64,000 nucleotides of DNA from the NCBI RefSeq assembly GCF_013003915.1, contig NZ_JABAIV010000004.1:1-64000 (forward strand), written 5' to 3'. The notes beneath the pieces are model-generated. The model worked only from the letters and a program-made list of their open reading frames with translations. It made no database searches and was not told where the DNA came from. The stretch is from Telluria aromaticivorans (GTDB lineage Bacteria; Pseudomonadota; Gammaproteobacteria; Burkholderiales; Burkholderiaceae_D). Each line of letters begins with the position of its first letter. Positions within the stretch are counted from its first letter, which is position 1. This document shows, in pieces, positions 56,890 through 64,000 of the stretch. The translations under genes were made by a program, and so were the position numbers.

Positions 56890-58050
56890 TTATGCATAGC
56901 CGATCGCGAAGATCCGCATCACCAGTTTATACAACAGGTAGGCCGCGCCATAGCTCGCACGCCTGCACCAGCCGATGTGCCCGAACTCGTCTGCGCACAC
57001 CGGCACGCCATCGGCGATGCCGCGCTCGATGTGCTCGCGCATGGTGGCGGCGAATTTCTGGTCGAGCACCACCACATTGGCTTCCTGGTTCAGGAACAGC
57101 GACAGGCCGTCGCAATTGCTCGACCCGACCGTGGCCCAGTCGTCGTCGACCACCGCGACCTTTGCATGCAGCTGGGTCTTGCGGTACTCGACCACCTTGA
57201 TGCCGTCCGCCAGCAGCTTCGGGTAGAAGGAATGCGCGACCGCGTCCTGGATGCCGAACTCCCCTACCCCGATCAGCAGCGTCACCTCGACGCCGCGCTG
57301 CGCCGCATGGGCCAGCGCCTTGCGGAACTTGCGGCCAGGGGCAAAGTACGGGGTGGCTAGCAGCACGCTGTGCTTCGCACGGCCAAGCGCCTGCAGGTAG
57401 GCGCGCTGGATGGTGGAGCGGTTGCGCAGGTTGTCGCGCACCACGAAGGCGGCGCGCGCCGGATAGGCGCAGGAGGTCGGCGGCAGCTTGCGCGACTCCT
57501 TGAACAGTTCGAGGCGCTGCTTCAGCCCGAGGCGGCCCGCGCGCAGCCACTGGCCGCGGGCTTCGTCGTGGATCTGGGCGACCAGCGGCCCCGTTACCCG
57601 CACTGCGAAATCCCAGCGCGGCGCGGCCAGGCGCTGGTGATCGGCATGGTCGCAGCGCATGTCGTCATTGATGTTGATGCCGCCGACGAAAGCGATTTCG
57701 CGGTCGATGACGGCGATCTTGCGGTGCGAGCGCGCGATGCCGCGCTTGCACCAGGGGTTGAACACGCGGTATTGCACGCCGGCGTCGGCAAAGGCGATAC
57801 CGAGGCGCGTCGCGGGGCGGTGCTCGGTGCCGATCCAGTCGACCAGCACGCGCACCTTGACGCCGCGGCGCACGGCGCGATTCAATGCGTCGCGCACTTC
57901 GTGCCCGGTCTCGTCCTCGGCAAAGATATAGGTTTCGAACAGGACCTCGTACCGGGCCGCGTCGAGGGCGGCGATCAGCGCCGGAAAGTAGGCGGTGCCG
58001 CTTTCCAGCAGGGTGACGTCGTTGTTGTCTACGAAAGCGACCGAGCGCAT
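56890..58050 (-). CDS. clsB: Cardiolipin synthase B (phospholipase D family)
   Basis: A 386-residue PLD-superfamily enzyme. The first HKD motif is HRKIAVIDREIAFVGGIN (His109, Lys111, Asp116) and the second HAKVAVVDDDWATVGSSN, so both half-sites are intact. It synthesises cardiolipin or phosphatidylglycerol at the inner membrane. There is no N-terminal membrane span, consistent with ClsB. It starts six bases after the endonuclease-like gene, the same ybhP-ybhO order seen in enterobacteria. Confidence 0.92.
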   Translation of the reverse strand: MRSVAFVDNNDVTLLESGTAYFPALIAALDAARYEVLFETYIFAEDETGHEVRDALNRAVRRGVKVRVLVDWIGTEHRPATRLGIAFADAGVQYRVFNPWCKRGIARSHRKIAVIDREIAFVGGININDDMRCDHADHQRLAAPRWDFAVRVTGPLVAQIHDEARGQWLRAGRLGLKQRLELFKESRKLPPTSCAYPARAAFVVRDNLRNRSTIQRAYLQALGRAKHSVLLATPYFAPGRKFRKALAHAAQRGVEVTLLIGVGEFGIQDAVAHSFYPKLLADGIKVVEYRKTQLHAKVAVVDDDWATVGSSNCDGLSLFLNQEANVVVLDQKFAATMREHIERGIADGVPVCADEFGHIGWCRRASYGAAYLLYKLVMRIFAIGYA

Positions 58051-58055
58051 AGGCG

Positions 58056-58865
58056 CTAAGACAGCTGGAGTTCCGCCACGATCGGCGCGTGGTCGGACAG
58101 CTTGGCCCACAGCGGGCCGTGCATCACCTGGGCGTTATCGACCTTGAAGCCGCGCACATAGATGCGGTCGAGGCGGAACCACGGCAGCATGGCCGGGAAA
58201 GTACGTGCCGGCGCCAGCCGGGGCTGGCGGCCGGCCCAGCTGCGCACCATGTCGCCCATCGGCGACCTCGGCGTGATTTCGTCGAATACCTCGACCACGC
58301 CGAGCGCGTTGCGCAGGCGGTCGCTCAGGGTATTGCGCCAGTCGTTGAAGTCGCCCGCGATGATCACTGGCTCGCCGTGCGACGAGGTGTTGACGTGGTC
58401 GATCAGGGCAGCCGTCTGGCGTCCGCGGCCGCTTTCGAACAGGCCCAGGTGCACCACGTAGCAGTGCACCGGGCCGGCGGTGGTCTCCAGCACGCAGTGC
58501 AGGATGCCGCGCTGCTCGTAGGCGTGGTCGGAGATGTCGTGGTTGTGCGAATTTTCGATCGGGAAGGCGCTCAGCAAGGCATTACCGTGGTGCCCGTGGT
58601 CGTACACGGCGTTCATGCCGTAGGCGCTGTGATGCGCCTCACCGGTGAAATACTCGTGCTGTGCTTCCTCGGGCCAGTGGTGGTGAGCGAGCTCCTCCTT
58701 GCCATAGCGCGCATGGAAACGGTCATGCCTGCCCTGCACTTCCTGCAGGAAGACGACATCGGCATGGAATTCGGCGATTGCCTTCTTCAATGCGATCACC
58801 CGCGGCGTGCTGCGCAGCGAGGAAACGCCCTTGTGAATGTTGTAGGTAGCCACACGAATTTTCAT
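58056..58865 (-). CDS. Endonuclease/exonuclease/phosphatase family protein (YbhP-like)
   Basis: A 269-residue EEP-fold hydrolase. The metal-binding asparagine is in VATYNIHKGV. The glutamate is in VVFLQEVQGRH. A central YVVHLGLFESGR and the GDFNDWRN motif follow, and the C-terminal histidine is in KLSDHAPIVAEL. It is a cytoplasmic phosphodiesterase of unknown substrate. It is cotranscribed with clsB, suggesting a lipid-related role, but this is only context. Confidence 0.9.
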   Translation of the reverse strand: MKIRVATYNIHKGVSSLRSTPRVIALKKAIAEFHADVVFLQEVQGRHDRFHARYGKEELAHHHWPEEAQHEYFTGEAHHSAYGMNAVYDHGHHGNALLSAFPIENSHNHDISDHAYEQRGILHCVLETTAGPVHCYVVHLGLFESGRGRQTAALIDHVNTSSHGEPVIIAGDFNDWRNTLSDRLRNALGVVEVFDEITPRSPMGDMVRSWAGRQPRLAPARTFPAMLPWFRLDRIYVRGFKVDNAQVMHGPLWAKLSDHAPIVAELQLS

Positions 58866-58936
58866 GGGGACATTCTAACAACATCGCGCGTCCTGCCATC
58901 TTGAACCGGCCCCAATCGTGCGCTTGTAGGGAACTC

Positions 58937-59389
58937 TTAAGAGGAGACGTGCCAGGGCAATTGCAGGATGGCTTCGGCGTTCGAGGACGAGAAGCAGCGG
59001 TCGGCCGCTTCCAGGTGCGGCAGCCAGGCGTAATGCAGGTGCTCGCGCGGGCTCAGCAGGATGGGAATATCGCGCGGGACGCAGACCGAGAACACGTGTT
59101 CCGTATTGTGGGTGACGCCGGGGGCGTAGCGGTGGCGCCAGACCGGGTAGATTTCGTAGACGTTGGAGACGCGCCAGTCGTGCAGGCGGATGGTGGCGCC
59201 GTCGGCATGGATGCCGGTTTCCTCGAACAGTTCGCGGGCTGCGGTTTGCTCCAGGGGTTCGTCTGGGGTGTCGAGCGAGCCGGTGACCGATTGCCAGAAG
59301 CCCGGGCGGTCGGCGCGCTCGATCAGCAGCACCTCCATGGCGGGGGTGTGGATCACGACCAAAACCGATTCAGGGATTTTATGGGGCAT
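58937..59389 (-). CDS. nudB: Dihydroneopterin triphosphate diphosphatase (Nudix)
   Basis: A 150-residue Nudix hydrolase of folate synthesis. It has KIPESVLVVIHTPAMEVLLIER and the Nudix box TGSLDTPDEPLEQTAARELFEETGI in outline. The first loop carries one residue more than the canonical spacing, as I recall for other betaproteobacterial NudB proteins. HYAWLPHLEAADRCFSSSNAEAI near the end is typical of NudB. It forms a group with aspS, as in many betaproteobacteria. Confidence 0.88.
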   Translation of the reverse strand: MPHKIPESVLVVIHTPAMEVLLIERADRPGFWQSVTGSLDTPDEPLEQTAARELFEETGIHADGATIRLHDWRVSNVYEIYPVWRHRYAPGVTHNTEHVFSVCVPRDIPILLSPREHLHYAWLPHLEAADRCFSSSNAEAILQLPWHVSS

Positions 59390-59435
59390 TGCCTTGCAAG
59401 CAGACGAAACAGCGCGGCTGCTCCCAGTTTAGTTG

Positions 59436-59467
59436 ACCGCGTGGGCGGGAGACCCGCCCACCCTACG
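59436..59467. repeat. Short dispersed palindrome
   Basis: A 32-base copy of ACCGCGTGGGCGGGAGACCC...ACCCTACG, identical in its core to the one at 49844. It lies between aspS and nudB. Confidence 0.85.
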
Positions 59468-59476
59468 GAATTCAAG

Positions 59477-59592
59477 GAACCTCGAGAAACCGTAGCGAGC
59501 GGAAGGAGTGTTGGCCGAGAAGCGCAGCTGTACTTGCGTACAGCGAGCATCGCAGGCCGACAATCCGACGCGCAGTAGGTTTATCGAGGTTC
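59477..59592. repeat. Nested palindrome after aspS
   Basis: Outer arms GAACCTCGA (59477-59485) and TCGAGGTTC (59584-59592) enclose a perfect inner hairpin GCTGTAC TTGC GTACAGC (59527-59544). Intermediate arms include GGCCGAGAAGCG and CGCAGGCC. This is a second, unrelated palindromic element. It lies immediately 3' of aspS and has no T-run. Confidence 0.7.
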
Positions 59593-59596
59593 ACCC

Positions 59597-61402
<1,806 letters not shown>

Positions 61403-61466
61403 AGTTTTCGTTCCAGGTTGGTTGATTCGGCAGGGCCAAGGCCCGTATTCTTTTGTTCGGTATTGC

Positions 61467-62054
61467 TTATTCGGGAGCGACGACGCCCATCGAGACGATG
61501 TGCTTCAGCGCCGCGTCGACCGACATGTTCAGTTCCACGACCTTGCTGCGTTCCATCATCAGGAAGAAGCCCGAGGTCGGGTTCGGGGTGGTCGGCACGT
61601 ACACGCTCACGTAGTCGCCCACCAGGTGGTTCTTGACGTCCCCGCCCGGCACGCCGGTGAGAAAGGCAATCGTATAGGAATCCGCGTGCGGGTACGGGAT
61701 CAGCACCGGCGTGCGGAACGCATTGCCCGAGGACGAGAACAGCGTGTCCGACACCTGCTTGACGCTGCCGTAGAGCGAGCTGACCACCGGGATGCGTTTC
61801 ATCACGCGGTCGCCCACCTTCACCACCCAGCGGCCGACCAGGTTGTTGGTCAGCAGGCCGGTGACGAACACGATGGCCAGGGTCAGCACGGCGCCCACGC
61901 CCGGCACGTCGCGGCCGAACATGGTGTGCGGCTGCCAGGCTTCCGGCACGAACAGCAGCGACTGGTCCAGCGTGCTGATGATCAGGCTCAGCACCCAGGC
62001 GGTAATTGCCAGGGGCACCAGCACCAGCAGGCCGGTCAGGAAATATTTGCGCAT
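61467..62054 (-). CDS. DUF502 membrane protein
   Basis: A 195-residue inner-membrane protein starting [21 protein letters not shown]. Two N-terminal transmembrane segments (about residues 4-26 and 50-72) are followed by a soluble domain with [21 protein letters not shown] and [31 protein letters not shown], the DUF502 signature. The function is unknown. The gene is regularly found beside aspS and fmdB in betaproteobacteria. A GTG at 62063 is an alternative start. Confidence 0.88.
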   Translation of the reverse strand: MRKYFLTGLLVLVPLAITAWVLSLIISTLDQSLLFVPEAWQPHTMFGRDVPGVGAVLTLAIVFVTGLLTNNLVGRWVVKVGDRVMKRIPVVSSLYGSVKQVSDTLFSSSGNAFRTPVLIPYPHADSYTIAFLTGVPGGDVKNHLVGDYVSVYVPTTPNPTSGFFLMMERSKVVELNMSVDAALKHIVSMGVVAPE

Positions 62055-62119
62055 CGAATTCACTTGTTTTTATGGCTGCAGCCCTTGCGGGCGCCAGCAT
62101 TTGCTTGATTGCGTGTGGC

Positions 62120-62458
62120 TCAGGCGCCGCTCTTGTCGCCGCCGGTGGCTGCGGCCGGGGCCGGCGTGCTGGCCGTGCTGCTGCCTGCGCTGCTGCCCTC
62201 GCTTGACGCGGCTGGCGCAGTGGTCGAAGCTGCTCCTGCGGCTGCGCCTGTCGCAGCGCCCGTGGCCGGCGCATTGCCGCCCCGGAAATCAGTGACGTAC
62301 CAGCCCGAGCCCTTGAGCTGGAAGCCGGCAGCAGTTACCTGCTTTTTAAAAGCATCCTTGCCGCACGACGGGCAGACCGTCAGCACTGGGTCGGAAATTT
62401 TTTGCAGGGCATCTTTGGTAAATCCGCATTCATCGCAGCGGTAGGCGTAAATCGGCAT
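62120..62458 (-). CDS. FmdB-type zinc ribbon protein
   Basis: A 112-residue protein starting MPIYAYRCDECGFTKDAL. The zinc ribbon uses CDEC and CPSC (residues 8-11 and about 29-32). KQVTAAGFQLKGSGWYVTDFR follows, as in putative regulatory FmdB proteins. The last 55 residues are an Ala/Ser/Thr/Gly-rich disordered tail. It lies next to DUF502 in the conserved aspS cluster. Confidence 0.9.
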   Translation of the reverse strand: MPIYAYRCDECGFTKDALQKISDPVLTVCPSCGKDAFKKQVTAAGFQLKGSGWYVTDFRGGNAPATGAATGAAAGAASTTAPAASSEGSSAGSSTASTPAPAAATGGDKSGA

Positions 62459-62649
62459 CTCGTTACTCCGCAAAAATCTACAAAACCCTGAATTATAAAG
62501 CTTTTACGTGAAGTTTTGCCCGTTTGGACTGCAGTTGCCGCCAGCGACGGCTTTGCGCCGGCCCCGCCATGCGGATCGGGTGTTGTTTTTCTTCATCGTC
62601 AATAATTGTTTCGTTTGCTCAATAGCAGCTGGGGTGATTAAATAGCATC

Positions 62650-62791
62650 TTTCCCAACGACATGCGGTGGTAGAGCTGGCTCTGCCGCCCGAAGTTGAAG
62701 AAGAAACAGAAGATTGCGCGGTGCTGCACCGCCGCTGGTCCGTAAAAGAACGCTGTACTTCAAAGAGCCCGCGCATGCGGGCTTTTCTTTT
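62650..62791 (+). ncRNA. Candidate small RNA with own promoter and terminator
   Basis: A promoter-like TTGCTC (62615-62620), 17-base spacer and TTAAAT (62638-62643) precede a stretch of three stems. These are GGTAGAGC/GCTCTGCC (62669-62686), GCGGTG/CACCGC (62718-62732) and a terminator GCCCGC/GCGGGC (62767-62782) followed by TTTTCTTTT. No open frame is conserved-looking on this strand. The family is unknown. Identity as a real RNA is inferred from structure only. Confidence 0.5.
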
Positions 62792-62797
62792 GGGGTT

Positions 62798-62906
62798 GTA
62801 GGGTGGGCGGGTCCTCCCGCCCGCGCGTCCAAATCGCATATGCACTGACGCACGGGCTGTTCCTGCACTGATTGAACGCGTGGACAAGGAACTTGCCCAC
62901 GCTACG
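62798..62906. repeat. Dispersed palindromic repeat, full-length copy
   Basis: GTAGGGTGGGCGGGTCCTCC opens and ACTTGCCCACGCTACG closes the element, with GCACGGGCTGTTCCTGCACTG and TTGAACGCGTGGACAAGG inside. It follows directly on the terminator of the candidate small RNA. Confidence 0.85.
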
Positions 62907-62918
62907 ATGAACGTCTGA

Positions 62919-63539
62919 TCACAGGGGCGTGGCACGCTTGACCCACACCATCCACCGCTCTTTGCCGGCAAACACGGGAATCGAATCCGTTACCGCCACA
63001 TCCTCGACGCACGCGAAACACGGCGCCATCAAGGCATCCAGCTCCTCCCGCCCGATACCGAACGGCGGACCTTTTGCTACCTGGTCAAAAAAGAAGAAGC
63101 CACCTACCCTGCCGCCTGGCCCCAAGAGTTCGGCCCAGCGCGCCACGATTTGCGGGCGCATGGCCGGCGGCAGCGCGCACAGGAAGGCGCATTCGTAGAT
63201 GACATCGAGCGCGCGCGCCGGCTGCCAGGCAAAGAAATCGGCTTCCAGCACGCGTTCGCTCCACTGCCCCGCCAGCGCCTTGCCGCGCGCGACCGCAACG
63301 GGGGCGAAGTCGATGGCGACTGCGTCCCAGCCGGCATCGCACAGGAAGGCCAGCTCCCAGGCACTGCCGCAGCCGGGAATCAGGGTGGTGAGTGGACCGC
63401 TGTTGCGCGCCACGAAGCCACGCAGGGCTTGCGGCACGCCGCCGCGGTCCCAGGGCGTGAACTCCCTGGCGAAGCGCTCGTCCCAGAAATGCGGGCTGAG
63501 CGGGTCGCGCTTATCGAAGGGGGGCTCAGCCGCCGCCAT
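62919..63539 (-). CDS. TPMT-family SAM methyltransferase
   Basis: A 206-residue thiopurine S-methyltransferase-like protein. It has [20 protein letters not shown], the SAM motif [35 protein letters not shown] and [18 protein letters not shown]. The substrate in bacteria is uncertain, possibly thiol or selenium/tellurium compounds. Its start overlaps the end of ubiB by fourteen bases, so it is translated after it. Confidence 0.87.
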   Translation of the reverse strand: MAAAEPPFDKRDPLSPHFWDERFAREFTPWDRGGVPQALRGFVARNSGPLTTLIPGCGSAWELAFLCDAGWDAVAIDFAPVAVARGKALAGQWSERVLEADFFAWQPARALDVIYECAFLCALPPAMRPQIVARWAELLGPGGRVGGFFFFDQVAKGPPFGIGREELDALMAPCFACVEDVAVTDSIPVFAGKERWMVWVKRATPL

Positions 63540-64000
63540 AGACGAAGAACCAGCCGATCGCTGCCATGCCGAGGCTGCCCGCCACCAGGCCGAGCAAGGT
63601 CATCAGGCCCAGCAGGCGGTTGGTGCGGCGCTGCTCGGCCATGACCAGGGCCATGAGGTCGGCATTCGACATCGGATGGCCGCCGGTGTGGCCAATGCTG
63701 GCATGGGCATGGTGCTCGAGCGCCTGGTGCAGCAGGCGCGGCAGTTGCGGGAAGATGTGGGCATAGCGCGGCGCTTCGGCGCGCAGGCGCTCGACCATGC
63801 CGCCCCAGCCGACCTGCTCGCCCATCCAGCGCTCCAGGTACGGCTTGGCGGTCTTCCACAAATCGAGCTCCGGGTCGAGCTGGCGGCCCAGGCCTTCGAT
63901 GTTGAGCAGGGTCTTTTGCAGCAGCACCAGTTGCGGCTGCACTTCCACATTGAAACGGCGCGACGTCTGGAACAGGCGCAGCAGGATCTGGCCGAAGGAA
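63526..64000 (-). CDS. ubiB: UbiB (ubiquinone biosynthesis kinase-like protein), C-terminal part
   Basis: The last 157 or so residues of UbiB; the N-terminal part, with the kinase-like core, lies beyond the window edge. Visible family features are [16 protein letters not shown] near the edge, then [26 protein letters not shown] and KPYLERWM. The C-terminus ends with a hydrophobic span ([25 protein letters not shown]) that anchors the protein to the inner membrane. It supports coenzyme Q synthesis as an atypical ATPase/kinase. Confidence 0.92.
   Translation of the reverse strand, partial: SFGQILLRLFQTSRRFNVEVQPQLVLLQKTLLNIEGLGRQLDPELDLWKTAKPYLERWMGEQVGWGGMVERLRAEAPRYAHIFPQLPRLLHQALEHHAHASIGHTGGHPMSNADLMALVMAEQRRTNRLLGLMTLLGLVAGSLGMAAIGWFFVYGGG

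Overview
The window is high-GC DNA from a betaproteobacterium, most likely Oxalobacteraceae (Massilia-like). This is judged by protein similarity recalled from memory, not by a search. Supporting signs are a PhaM-type polyhydroxyalkanoate granule protein, DUF3108/DUF4142/DUF4148/DUF502 proteins, a PEP-CTERM protein, and the chromosomal series ubiB - TPMT-type methyltransferase - FmdB - DUF502 - aspS - nudB - EEP/clsB - S4 protein - beta-oxidation genes at the right. Most of the window is ordinary chromosome. Two AT-richer patches (about 1-2.1 kb and 45.9-49.0 kb) look accessory.

Layout. 0-6 kb: a cut-off transposase-like start, a small membrane protein, an H-NS-type protein, a frameshifted DUF4279 gene, an AraC regulator divergent from ohr and a secreted hydrolase, a DUF4148 repeat protein and a doubly frameshifted GFA-family gene. 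6-11 kb: a three-gene operon for a compact SMC/kleisin/KITE (MksBEF/MukBEF-like) complex. 11-16 kb: LysR regulator divergent from an NmrA-type oxidoreductase and a DUF1857 protein, then katG. 16-22.3 kb: two DUF3108 genes, phaM and a very large patatin-like protein split by a multi-span membrane block. 22.4-28 kb: a response regulator with TPR repeats paired with a small histidine kinase, then a large PAS/GAF kinase. 28-35 kb: EF-hand protein, S10 carboxypeptidase-like lipoprotein with a damaged signal region, mnmC, tag, a MocR regulator divergent from osmC-paiB. 35-39 kb: two DUF4142 genes, a GyrI-like protein and a GIN-domain protein. 39-45 kb: arsRCBH operon with a DUF4326 gene at its end, a divergent MFS gene, an Fsr-like MFS gene and a DUF4262 protein.

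45.9-49.0 kb is an island framed by inverted arrays of a ~20-bp repeat, with matching outer ends (TGCCGGC..GTTGG). It holds a truncated IS256-type transposase, a DUF3494/PEP-CTERM gene and an unknown gene. I read it as a mobile element that has lost its own transposition genes. 49-56 kb is a fatty-acid beta-oxidation cluster (tetR, acyl-CoA dehydrogenase, hydroxyacyl-CoA dehydrogenase/hydratase, thiolase, enoyl-CoA hydratase), all on the minus strand.

A dispersed palindromic repeat (core GTAGGGTGGGCGGG...CCCGCCCACGCGGTGAT) occurs at six intergenic loci. A structured small RNA with its own promoter and terminator is proposed at 62.65-62.79 kb. No rRNA, tRNA or CRISPR array was recognised.
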